From contig MAEX01000008.1 in the NCBI GenBank assembly GCA_002013415.1, positions 62,001-126,000 on the forward strand: DNA of 64,000 nucleotides, given 5' to 3'. This stretch comes from Mycobacterium sp. D16Q14. GTDB lineage: Bacteria > Actinomycetota > Actinomycetes > Mycobacteriales > Mycobacteriaceae. The position numbers and the translations under genes were made by a program. Below the pieces are notes generated by a model that was not told where the DNA came from, searched no databases, and saw nothing but the letters and a program-made list of their open reading frames with translations. How positions within the stretch are numbered: position 1 is the first letter of the stretch; the number at the start of each line of letters is the position of its first letter. Positions 56,714-64,000 of this stretch are shown here, in pieces.

Positions 56714-57112
56714 ATGTTGATCAATTGGAAAGAGTTGCGGGACAAGGCATATGCAGTAACGAAACATTCGTATGCGCCGTATTCGAAATACCCGGTGGGT
56801 GCCGCCGCGCTCGTCGACGATGGTCGGGTGGTCGTCGGCTGCAATGTGGAGAATGTCTCATATGGCCTGGGTCTCTGTGCGGAGTGTTCTGTCGTGTGCG
56901 CCCTGTTCTCCACCGGGGGAGGACGGCTACGGGCACTGTCTTGTGTCGATTCGCGCGGTGAGCCGCTGATGCCCTGCGGCCGGTGCCGACAGCTACTTCT
57001 CGAACACGGCGGCCCCGACCTGTTGATTGATCACGCAGATGCGCCGCGACGACTCGCGGAGCTACTCCCGGAGGCCTTCGGCCCCGATGACCTGGACCGG
57101 GGCCGGATCTGA
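56714..57112 (+). CDS. cdd: cytidine deaminase
   Basis: A 132-residue homotetrameric cytidine deaminase. The zinc site is seen in CAECSVV (catalytic Glu between the first Cys and second part) and PCGRCRQLLLEHG, with the NVENVSYGLGL substrate loop before. It converts cytidine and deoxycytidine to uridine forms. Its stop overlaps the ATG of deoA (TGATG). First gene of the salvage operon cdd-deoA-add. Confidence 0.96.
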   Translation: MLINWKELRDKAYAVTKHSYAPYSKYPVGAAALVDDGRVVVGCNVENVSYGLGLCAECSVVCALFSTGGGRLRALSCVDSRGEPLMPCGRCRQLLLEHGGPDLLIDHADAPRRLAELLPEAFGPDDLDRGRI

Positions 57113-58413
57113 TGAGCACTTCGGGGCCAAGCGAGTACGCGTTCGATATGCCGTCGATCATCGCTGCCAAGCGCGACGGCGGGGAACTGAGTTCCGGGGC
57201 CATCGACTGGCTGATCGGTGAGTACACCCGCGGCGGCATCGGCGAGGAGCAGGTCGCGGCGCTGCTCATGGCGATTTATCTGCGCGGTATGGACACCGCC
57301 GAGACGACGGCGTGGACCGCGGCGATATTGGCCTCAGGGGAGCGGCTGGATCTGTCGGGTTTGTCCCGGCCGACCGTCGACAAGCACTCCACCGGAGGAG
57401 TGGGCGACAAGATCAGCCTGCCGCTGGTCGCGGTCGTGGCCGCCTGTGGGGCAGCGGTGCCCCAGCTGTCCGGGCGCGGTCTCGGACACACCGGCGGCAC
57501 CCTGGACAAGCTCGAGTCCATCGCGGGGATCCGTGTTGACCTCACCAACGAGGAGATACGTCACCAGCTTTCCGATGTCGGGGCGGTGATCTGCGCCGCA
57601 GGGGCATCATTGGCGCCCGCCGACCGAAAGCTGTACGCGCTGCGCGATATCACCGGCACCGTGGAATCGATACCGCTGATCGCCGGGTCGATCATGAGCA
57701 AGAAGCTGGCCGAGGGAACCGCGGCGCTAGTCCTGGATGTCAAGGTGGGTACGGGTGCGTTCATGAAGTCCGAGCGGCAGGCTCGTGAATTGGCTTCGGC
57801 GATGGTTGATCTGGGCACCGCACACGGGGTCGCGACCAGCGCTCTGCTGACCGCGATGGATACACCGCTCGGGCTCACCGCCGGAAACGCTGTCGAGGTG
57901 CAGGAATCACTCGACGTGCTGGCCGGGGGAGGGCCCGATGACGTTGTCGCACTCACCCTGGCTCTGGCCCGCGAGATGCTTGCCGCGGCCGGTATCGACG
58001 GCAAGGACCCGGCCGCGACGTTGACTGACGGCACAGCGATGGACGTGTTCCGGGCGATGATCCGCGCACAAGGCGGTGATCTCTCGGTGCCGCTGCCGGT
58101 CGGGCAGTGTCAGGAGACTGTGCTCGCTCCGTCCAGCGGGGTCATGCACCATGTCGACGCGATGCCGGTCGGGCTCGCCGCATGGCGACTCGGAGCCGGA
58201 CGCAGCCGTCCGGGGGAGACTGTGCAGTACGGCGCCGGGGTGCGTATTCACCGCCGCCCGGGCGACACGGTTGTCGCAGGCGAACCGCTGTTCACGCTGT
58301 ACACCGACACCCCCGAACGTTTGCCGGCCGCACTCCTCGCCCTGGACGGTGGATGGGGTATCGGTGCGGCGCCCGCCACTACCGCACTCATCATCGATAG
58401 ACTTTCGGTGTGA
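57112..58413 (+). CDS. deoA: thymidine phosphorylase DeoA
   Basis: A 433-residue nucleoside phosphorylase family II enzyme cleaving thymidine and deoxyuridine with phosphate. The phosphate-binding loop is [17 protein letters not shown], with [19 protein letters not shown] and [27 protein letters not shown] (catalytic Lys and Asp region) after it. Length is normal. The final bases overlap the GTG of add. Confidence 0.96.
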   Translation: MSTSGPSEYAFDMPSIIAAKRDGGELSSGAIDWLIGEYTRGGIGEEQVAALLMAIYLRGMDTAETTAWTAAILASGERLDLSGLSRPTVDKHSTGGVGDKISLPLVAVVAACGAAVPQLSGRGLGHTGGTLDKLESIAGIRVDLTNEEIRHQLSDVGAVICAAGASLAPADRKLYALRDITGTVESIPLIAGSIMSKKLAEGTAALVLDVKVGTGAFMKSERQARELASAMVDLGTAHGVATSALLTAMDTPLGLTAGNAVEVQESLDVLAGGGPDDVVALTLALAREMLAAAGIDGKDPAATLTDGTAMDVFRAMIRAQGGDLSVPLPVGQCQETVLAPSSGVMHHVDAMPVGLAAWRLGAGRSRPGETVQYGAGVRIHRRPGDTVVAGEPLFTLYTDTPERLPAALLALDGGWGIGAAPATTALIIDRLSV

Positions 58414-59498
58414 CGGCCGAACTTGATTTGGTGTCAATCACCCAGGCTCCCAAAGCGCTTCTGCATGATCATCTGGACGGCGGGCTGCGGCCCGGTACCG
58501 TCCTGGATCTGGCCCGGGAATCCGGGTACGAGAACCTGCCGGCCGAGGACGAGAGTGCCCTGGCCTCGTGGTTCCGCACCGCCGCCGACAGTGGCTCCCT
58601 GGAGCAGTACCTGGAGACCTTCGCGCACACCGTGGGTGTGATGCAGACGGCGGCGTCGCTGCACCGCGTCGCTGCTGAGTGCGTCGAGGACCTCGCGGCC
58701 GATGGCGTGGTGTATGCGGAGGTGCGTTTCGCGCCGGAGCTTCACATCGATGCGGGGCTGACTCTCGATGACGTGATGGACGCCGTGTTGGCCGGATTCG
58801 CCGACGGGGAGCGGCAGGCGAGCGCGGCTGGGAAGCGCATCAAGGTACGCACGCTGGTCACCGCGATGCGGCATGCCGCACGGTCTCGGGAAATCGCCGA
58901 GCTGGCCGTGAAATTCCGTGACCGGGGTGCCGTCGGCTTCGATATCGCCGGGGCCGAGGCGGGTTATCCGCCGAGTCGCCACCTGGACGCCTTCGAATAC
59001 ATGCGGAATGCGAACTCCCGGTTCACCATCCATGCCGGTGAGGGATTCGGATTGCCCTCGATCCACGAGGCGATCGCCTTCTGTGGTGCCGATCGGCTGG
59101 GTCATGGGGTGCGGATCGTCGACGATATCGATATCGACCCCGACGGCACGGCCCACCTCGGCCGACTGTCCTCGCTGCTGCGCGACAAGCGGGTGCCTTT
59201 AGAGCTGTGTCCGAGCTCGAATGTGCAGACGGGGGCGGTCGACAGCATCGCCGACCACCCCTTCGACCTGCTGGCGCGGCTGAGGTTCCGGGTGACCGTG
59301 AACACCGACAACCGGCTGATGAGCGATACCTCGATGAGCCGCGAGATGCTGCGACTCGTCGAGACGTTCGGATACGGCTGGAGTGACCTTCAGCGATTCA
59401 CCATCAACGCGATGAAATCAGCCTTCATCCCGTTCGACGAACGGTTGGCGATCATCGATGACGTGATCAAACCGGGATACGCCGTCCTGATCGGCTAG
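58410..59498 (+). CDS. add: adenosine deaminase
   Basis: A 362-residue metal-dependent TIM-barrel deaminase turning adenosine into inosine. The zinc and catalytic residues are in [18 protein letters not shown] (HxH), [11 protein letters not shown] (His and Glu), [12 protein letters not shown] (His), and [19 protein letters not shown] (Asp pair). GTG 58410 overlaps the deoA stop. With deoA and cdd it forms a salvage operon. Confidence 0.96.
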   Translation: MTAELDLVSITQAPKALLHDHLDGGLRPGTVLDLARESGYENLPAEDESALASWFRTAADSGSLEQYLETFAHTVGVMQTAASLHRVAAECVEDLAADGVVYAEVRFAPELHIDAGLTLDDVMDAVLAGFADGERQASAAGKRIKVRTLVTAMRHAARSREIAELAVKFRDRGAVGFDIAGAEAGYPPSRHLDAFEYMRNANSRFTIHAGEGFGLPSIHEAIAFCGADRLGHGVRIVDDIDIDPDGTAHLGRLSSLLRDKRVPLELCPSSNVQTGAVDSIADHPFDLLARLRFRVTVNTDNRLMSDTSMSREMLRLVETFGYGWSDLQRFTINAMKSAFIPFDERLAIIDDVIKPGYAVLIG

Positions 59499-59505
59499 GC
59501 ACGCA

Positions 59506-60846
59506 TCATTCGCGGCGCAGCCGCGCTTCCATCGCGCGCTCCAGCGTCCGCCAGCTCTCGGCCGCGTCCGCGAATGGGCCCTTGGGCTCGTCGTGCTTGT
59601 CCGGTTCGAGCAGATGCCCGACCAGCTTGCCCAGTGGGGTATCGCTGTCCAGCTCCGCGTCGACGCTGTCGTCCTCGGAGTACTCGGCGACATCGGTGAG
59701 CAGCTCCACCGCCAGCTCAAGCTGATCCCGGTCTACCTCGTCGATGCCGTCTTCGAGGTCATCGGCGAGCCCGGTGAACACGTAGATGTTGTCGTCGGTG
59801 ATGTCGATCCGCAGTGAGCCATCGGTGGCAGCGGTGCGGATGTCGTCGTAGGTGCTCAGGTCGGCCAGATCGTGATCGTGCTCGTCGGCGAGGTACCGGG
59901 CCAATGCCCGCTCGGAACCGAACACGCTGATTCTTCCGTTGCGTCCCAAGAAGATCGGTTCGTCGTTGAGGTAGCAGCGCAGCGTGTAGAAGGTTCCCGA
60001 GTTGGTGATCATCTGGATCGGGTCGATACCGACTGCCAGCCAGAAATCCTCGTCACCGCCGAGAATCGGGTCGTCGTCCGCGTCTTCCTCGTCGACATCT
60101 TCGTCTTCGTCGGCCGATTCGTCCTCGGCGTCATCCACGGCGTCTTCGTCGTCTTCGGAGCTGTCGGTCTCCGAGTCGGATTCCTCGTCGAGCAGATCCA
60201 GTTCGTCGTCATCCTCGAGGTCGTCCTCGTTGTCGACGGCATTCTCCGCGGCCGCAAGCAGCTCGGCATCCGCGGCGGCGGAGAGCTCCTCATCCACGTC
60301 CGGCGTCGCGGCAATCTCGTCGATGGCGTCGACCACCGAGTCCCAGGACTTGCCGACGATGGCACCGATCTGGTTCCACCGCTTCAATCCGTCCTTGCCC
60401 GTAAAGCTTTCGGCTCCACCCGACAGTGTGGCCAGCACCGGGTTGCCGTTGATGAGCTTGTTGATGGGTGCCAGTTCGCAGACCGCGCCGATGGAGGCCA
60501 CGATCGCGAGGGTGGCGCGCAGCGTGTCGACGGCGTCCTCGCTCGGCTTGTCGGCAACCAGCTCCGGTACGCCGATCAGGTCGAAGCGATTGTCGTCGTC
60601 GGGCTCAAGCTCGTCGGCCGACAGCGCCCCGAGGGTCGACCACGCCGGGTGATCGACCAGATCGTTGTCGTTGTCGGTTCGCACGAAGGCCACCAGATCG
60701 GCCACCGACTCGAACACGTACAGATCGTCGTCCTTGCCGAGAAACGCCTCCCACTCGTCCCCGGCGTCGCGCCACCGCGGGGCCCACAGGGTGACCACGT
60801 CACCCTCTGTGAGCCCGAGTTCGATGGGAACGATGTCAGCAGCCAT
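59506..60846 (-). CDS. conserved acidic protein (Rv3311-like)
   Basis: A 446-residue protein of no known fold to me. The N-terminal and C-terminal thirds look globular (VVTLWAPRWRDAGDEWEAFLGKDDDLYVFESVADLVAFVR and FLGRNGRISVFGSERALARYLADEHDHDLADLSTYDDIRTAA). Between them a 65-residue stretch at about 205-270 is almost only Asp and Glu with some Ser, a disordered acidic linker. Such linkers can mimic nucleic acid or bind cations. M. tuberculosis Rv3311 lies at the same place near add. It converges with add, with 7 bases between the stops. Confidence 0.82.
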   Translation of the reverse strand: MAADIVPIELGLTEGDVVTLWAPRWRDAGDEWEAFLGKDDDLYVFESVADLVAFVRTDNDNDLVDHPAWSTLGALSADELEPDDDNRFDLIGVPELVADKPSEDAVDTLRATLAIVASIGAVCELAPINKLINGNPVLATLSGGAESFTGKDGLKRWNQIGAIVGKSWDSVVDAIDEIAATPDVDEELSAAADAELLAAAENAVDNEDDLEDDDELDLLDEESDSETDSSEDDEDAVDDAEDESADEDEDVDEEDADDDPILGGDEDFWLAVGIDPIQMITNSGTFYTLRCYLNDEPIFLGRNGRISVFGSERALARYLADEHDHDLADLSTYDDIRTAATDGSLRIDITDDNIYVFTGLADDLEDGIDEVDRDQLELAVELLTDVAEYSEDDSVDAELDSDTPLGKLVGHLLEPDKHDEPKGPFADAAESWRTLERAMEARLRRE

Positions 60847-60941
60847 GCGGCAAGCCTAGCCAGAACGGCTGGGTTGAGCGAAAGACCCACCGCGAGAACC
60901 GGCGGACGCGCGGCGGCGACGGCCGCCCGCGTCCGGGCGAT

Positions 60942-61940
60942 TTACGATTCAGCATTGGCCGATGGCGCGGCCGTTAGGGTGACCAGGGCCGCAAAAGCGT
61001 TGTCACGTAATGCGAACTTCGTGGCAGAGGCGTTCAGTCGCAGCCATCCGCCGGAGACTGCTCGCATGCGGAGCACTCCGGCCGTCGATCCCGACCGAAG
61101 CTCCTCCCGCATGTTTCGCGCCACGGCCGTGTCCTCGGGATGGATGCTCTCGGGTCGATCGGGGTCATAGCGCCATGCCAGGTCGGGGAACGGCTCGTCG
61201 ATCCACTTGAGGACGGCGAAGGTGTCGACATTGATCAGCAGCCGATGCGCCCCGGGGGTCGCGACCGCGTCCAGGATCTGCTGTGCCAGCCCCACCCGAG
61301 GTTCGGCAGGGCTGTTCTCCACCCGTGTGCAGACGATCCTGTTGATGCGCTCCACGGCGCCTGCCGCATTGATTTCCTTGGATGCCCGTCCGGCATAGTG
61401 GACTTGGAGGACGTTTCCTTGGTAGTCGGCGGCTAGACATGTTCCGCAAAAGGTCGCCTCGGGTTCGGGGTTCACGGCATTCGCCATCAATTCGGCGTTG
61501 TGAGGACTCGGTAACACAGGTGCCAGGCCTTCGGCGATGGCCTGTTTCTCGGATCTGTTGCGCGGGTCGAAACCCATCACGTCGAAGTACTCCGCGGTGA
61601 GCGTCGTGACCGAAGTGTCCAGATCGCCCAGGCAAGCCCCGGCGATGGGCCGACGCGGCGGCTCGAGGTCTGCCGGCCCGAACCACACCTGGACGCCGTG
61701 GATATCTCCCTGCCCCATGGATATCGGATGCACGCGCACGACGCGGTCCCCAGCCGGGGTAACAACCACAGCCGGTTCGCCCGTGCGCCGGGATTCGGTG
61801 ATCGTCGCCTCGATTAACGGGCGGTGCCGGTTGCGGCCCAGCACCAACTCGAGCGGCGTCATATTTCGGGCCTGCAATCCGATGGCTATGACCGTGGGTT
61901 CCTCACTCAGGGTCTCTAGCAGCATCCAATCGCGCGACAT
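60942..61940 (-). CDS. PAS-like domain protein, tandem paralogue 1
   Basis: A 332-residue soluble protein. It starts RDWMLLETLSEEPTVIAIGLQARNM, and ends in a region with RYDPDRPESIHPEDTAVARNMREEL that resembles the C-terminal half of a PAS domain. No enzymatic motif is visible. It is clearly related to the next gene over the whole length (same N-terminal motif, same CATWPG/CGTCLA position, same IHPeD end), so the two arose by tandem duplication. Sensory function is likely but the ligand is unknown. ATG 61940. Confidence 0.75.
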   Translation of the reverse strand: MSRDWMLLETLSEEPTVIAIGLQARNMTPLELVLGRNRHRPLIEATITESRRTGEPAVVVTPAGDRVVRVHPISMGQGDIHGVQVWFGPADLEPPRRPIAGACLGDLDTSVTTLTAEYFDVMGFDPRNRSEKQAIAEGLAPVLPSPHNAELMANAVNPEPEATFCGTCLAADYQGNVLQVHYAGRASKEINAAGAVERINRIVCTRVENSPAEPRVGLAQQILDAVATPGAHRLLINVDTFAVLKWIDEPFPDLAWRYDPDRPESIHPEDTAVARNMREELRSGSTAGVLRMRAVSGGWLRLNASATKFALRDNAFAALVTLTAAPSANAES

Positions 61941-62001
61941 GCCGGGATGTTAGCAATTTCGGGCGAACTGGCGGACGCCGGAGCTGTCTCCAGATGGGCG
62001 A

Positions 62002-62991
62002 CTAGAGAGGCTTCGCGGGCCTGCGCCGGTGCGTGATGAGCGCGACGGTGGCGTCTTCGCTCAACCTGACCACATTGGTCGAGCAGTGCAGCGATTCCCA
62101 GCTGTCATCGTGGCAGCGGAACCGGATTACCGCCTCGGTCGCACCGAATACGGCATTGTCGATCATGAAGTTCAGATTCGCTTCGTCGTCCGGGTGAATC
62201 TTGGGGCGGCCCAGCGGGTCGAACTCCCAATGCCATTCCGGCGCAGGCGGATCAATCCACTTGATCAGTTTCCGTGAAGCGATCATCACCAGCGCGCGAT
62301 ACGCGCCGGGTTCGGCGGCGGCCTCGAGGACGCGTTGTTCGAGCAGCGGAACCGGTGGCACTGATCGGCCGACTCGCAGGTTGATCGCGCGCCCCAGCCG
62401 CTCCGGGACACCTTCGTTGTTGGGTTCCACGACCAGTCGGCTTGCGAAGTGGCACAGGGTGGGATTGCCGTCGCTGTCCACCCCGGGCCAGGTGGCGCAG
62501 TAGGTCATGTCTTCCGTCGCGGTCACCATGAGCCCCAGGACGTCCGTCTCGCCGGGATTCGGTGTCAGGTAGCGGTAGAGCTCGGGCATGCTGATCTCGG
62601 CATGCGGCTCGGTGGCAGCCATTCCCATGGCCAGGGCCGCACCGTCGCTCATGTGCAGGGCGCCGGTGTCGGCGTTGAGGACTACTGCCCCGCCTTCGGC
62701 TGGGGGAGCGGCGGGTGGGGGTGTCGATCCCGTCCACAGCCACACTCCGTGGACCCGACCGTCGAGCATGGCGATCGGTCGGATATCGATGACCGAATCG
62801 GAGTCGGGTGGGCCGATGCTGGCGGACCTATTGGCCTTTGTCGCCGCGGTGATGATGCGGCGAATCAGGCCAAGATTTCGATTACGCCGAAGAAAAGCGC
62901 TGAGAGGAACCATGTTCCGCGGCTGATTGCCGGAGGCGATGACAGTTGGCTCGTCGCCGAGTGTTTCCAAGAGAAGCCACTCGCGCGCCAC
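62002..62991 (-). CDS. PAS-like domain protein, tandem paralogue 2
   Basis: A 329-residue relative of the neighbouring gene: REWLLLETLGDEPTVIASGNQPRNM at the start and HWEFDPLGRPKIHPDDEANLNFM near the end, where the PAS-like His-Pro-Asp-Asp step falls. The central region has TYCATWPGVDSDGNPTLCHFASRL, matching the paralogue's CGTCLAADYQGNVLQVHYAGR. Start GTG 62991. It lies 61 bases upstream of paralogue 1 on the same strand and may be co-transcribed with it. Confidence 0.75.
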   Translation of the reverse strand: MAREWLLLETLGDEPTVIASGNQPRNMVPLSAFLRRNRNLGLIRRIITAATKANRSASIGPPDSDSVIDIRPIAMLDGRVHGVWLWTGSTPPPAAPPAEGGAVVLNADTGALHMSDGAALAMGMAATEPHAEISMPELYRYLTPNPGETDVLGLMVTATEDMTYCATWPGVDSDGNPTLCHFASRLVVEPNNEGVPERLGRAINLRVGRSVPPVPLLEQRVLEAAAEPGAYRALVMIASRKLIKWIDPPAPEWHWEFDPLGRPKIHPDDEANLNFMIDNAVFGATEAVIRFRCHDDSWESLHCSTNVVRLSEDATVALITHRRRPAKPL

Positions 62992-63362
62992 ATGCGGATG
63001 TTATCAGCGGAGCAACCCGCAGCACTCGGTCAGTGCCCCTTCCGGAGCATTGTGGCGAGAATTCCGAAAAGGTTGCGCGGGGCAGGTCAGACGCGATATT
63101 TTCTGCTGGCTCCCGCGATCGGCGGGCTAAGTACGGACCCTGTTCCTTCGGGCCGTGCCCGCAGCGTAGATGTGCCATGTTCGCGGCCGCTTAGCCGCAA
63201 ACAAGCTCATCGTCTTGGTCGCCGCGAGCACCTACCGATGCAGATGCGAGGGGTCGGTAGGTGTGACGGCGACCCTGGATATCCACGTGCCACGTCACGG
63301 TGCTGAACCGGGTGCCTGGTCATCGAGCAGGTGCCGGGGTATCGGTCGACTAGTCTGCCCAC
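62992..63362. other. intergenic region before the FkbM gene
   Basis: About 370 bases between divergent genes. I see no convincing small gene, strong hairpin or recognisable operator. It is expected to hold the promoters of the PAS-like pair and of the methyltransferase gene. Confidence 0.5.
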
Positions 63363-64000
63363 GTGAGCATGGCGGCGTTGAGAATGGCGCAAACCTATCT
63401 ACCGTTTCTGCGGCCGCTCAAGTTCGGCGCGTACAACATGGGCACTCGATGGTTCGGGTGGCGCATCGATCCCGAATTCCACCTCCTGGGCCGCCTGGGA
63501 CCCATCTCCGAGGCGGTCGACATCGGAGGCAACTGGGGTCAGAGTATTTGTGCGCTGCAGCGCACCGCCGCACCAGAGACGATAGTGAGTTTCGAGCCCA
63601 ATGCCGTTCTTGCTCAGCGGCTTAGCCGCCGATATGAGAGCAGCACCGTGCACGTACATGCCTGCGGACTCTCTGATGCGGACGGCACCTTCGATCTGTT
63701 TGTTCCGCGATACCGCAACTTCGTCTACGACGGTCTGGCCTCTCTCGACGAGGGTGAGGCGCGCGGTTGGCTCAACCCCGACACCATGGCGGGATTCGAC
63801 GAATCAAAACTGACGATCGAACGCCATCCCGTACAGGTTCGCCGACTGGATGATTTCGGCCTAGATCCTCAGGTGATCAAGATCGACGTGCAGGGGATGG
63901 AGGCCGCGGTGATTCGTGGTGGGCTCGCCACTATCACCGCTTCGCAGCCGGTGATGATCATCGAGACGCCCTCGGACGAAGTGGTGTCCCTGCTGCAGCC
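63363..64000 (+). CDS. FkbM family methyltransferase (3' end outside window)
   Basis: The frame opens at GTG 63363 (ATG 63369 is an alternative) and continues to the end of the window, 212 codons without a stop. SAM motif I is EAVDIGGNWGQSICAL, followed by IVSFEPNAVLAQRL, and the FkbM hallmark VIKIDVQGMEAAVIRGG is at about residues 180-197, with VMIIETP after it. FkbM enzymes O-methylate sugars or polyketides. In rapidly growing mycobacteria such genes belong to glycopeptidolipid or methylated polysaccharide pathways, but nothing in the window fixes the substrate. Confidence 0.88.
   Translation, partial: MSMAALRMAQTYLPFLRPLKFGAYNMGTRWFGWRIDPEFHLLGRLGPISEAVDIGGNWGQSICALQRTAAPETIVSFEPNAVLAQRLSRRYESSTVHVHACGLSDADGTFDLFVPRYRNFVYDGLASLDEGEARGWLNPDTMAGFDESKLTIERHPVQVRRLDDFGLDPQVIKIDVQGMEAAVIRGGLATITASQPVMIIETPSDEVVSLLQ

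Noticed and set aside
59872..61170. A 432-codon plus-strand frame opposite the acidic Rv3311-like gene
   Set aside because: It mirrors the GAC/GAG tract of the acidic linker (Val/Phe/Leu-rich shadow) and crosses a true intergenic gap.

Overview
The window is GC-rich, densely coding and actinobacterial. Gene content and order match the Mycobacterium tuberculosis block running roughly from Rv3423c to Rv3311, read in the opposite direction: tsaE-tsaB-rimI-tsaD-groES-groEL1, whiB3, sigD-rsdA, guaB2-guaB3-choD-guaA, imuA'-imuB, acrA1, dnaE2, trmL, mfpA, folD, metX-metY, icd2, trpS, dacB1, sigJ, sdhCDAB, cdd-deoA-add. Protein similarity by recall and the extra genes between the conserved ones suggest a rapidly growing mycobacterium, best guess the Mycobacteroides abscessus/chelonae group. 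That species call is inference. No tRNA, rRNA, CRISPR array, prophage or complete insertion sequence is visible.

Region by region. 1-6.5 kb: t6A tRNA-modification operon (tsaE, tsaB, rimI, tsaD), then a CIRCE-controlled groES-groEL1 pair with a strong hairpin between the two genes, and a DUF4333 lipoprotein gene frameshifted exactly at its lipobox. 6.5-10.5 kb: whiB3, a helical-repeat protein, SigD with a membrane anti-sigma factor carrying a very long Ser/Thr tail, and a DUF5319 protein. 10.6-16.9 kb: purine genes guaB2, guaB3, guaA with choD between them. 16.9-20.4 kb: an envelope-stress module (PspC/toastrack-like membrane protein divergent from a PspC-histidine kinase and a NarL-type regulator). 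20.5-30.8 kb: the mutagenic SOS repair set, imuA'-imuB and dnaE2, each with a LexA box sharing the same core, separated by a nucleoside hydrolase, a two-domain reductase and two small membrane proteins.

30.8-38.9 kb: trmL, a 103-bp inverted-repeat element abutting a truncated tautomerase, mfpA, an FHA-ABC exporter of the Rv1747 type, flavin oxidoreductases, folD and a lipoprotein. 38.9-42.5 kb: the methionine operon metY-metX-methyltransferase on the minus strand. Its leader carries a SAM-IV riboswitch followed by a short ORF rich in cysteine codons that ends 35 nt before metY. This tandem leader is the most interesting item here, since it could combine SAM sensing with a cysteine-dependent attenuator. 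42.7-52.9 kb: icd2, a hydrolase, xth, trpS, a YihY/BrkB protein, dacB1, an SMP-30-like protein, and an ECF41 sigma factor (sigJ) tail-to-tail with a carboxymuconolactone decarboxylase. 53-59.5 kb: sdhCDAB divergent from the nucleoside salvage operon cdd-deoA-add. 59.5-64 kb: an acidic Rv3311-type protein, two tandem PAS-like paralogues and the 5' part of an FkbM methyltransferase cut by the window edge.

All motifs were read by eye. Product names rest on recognised family motifs and remembered homologues, not on any search.
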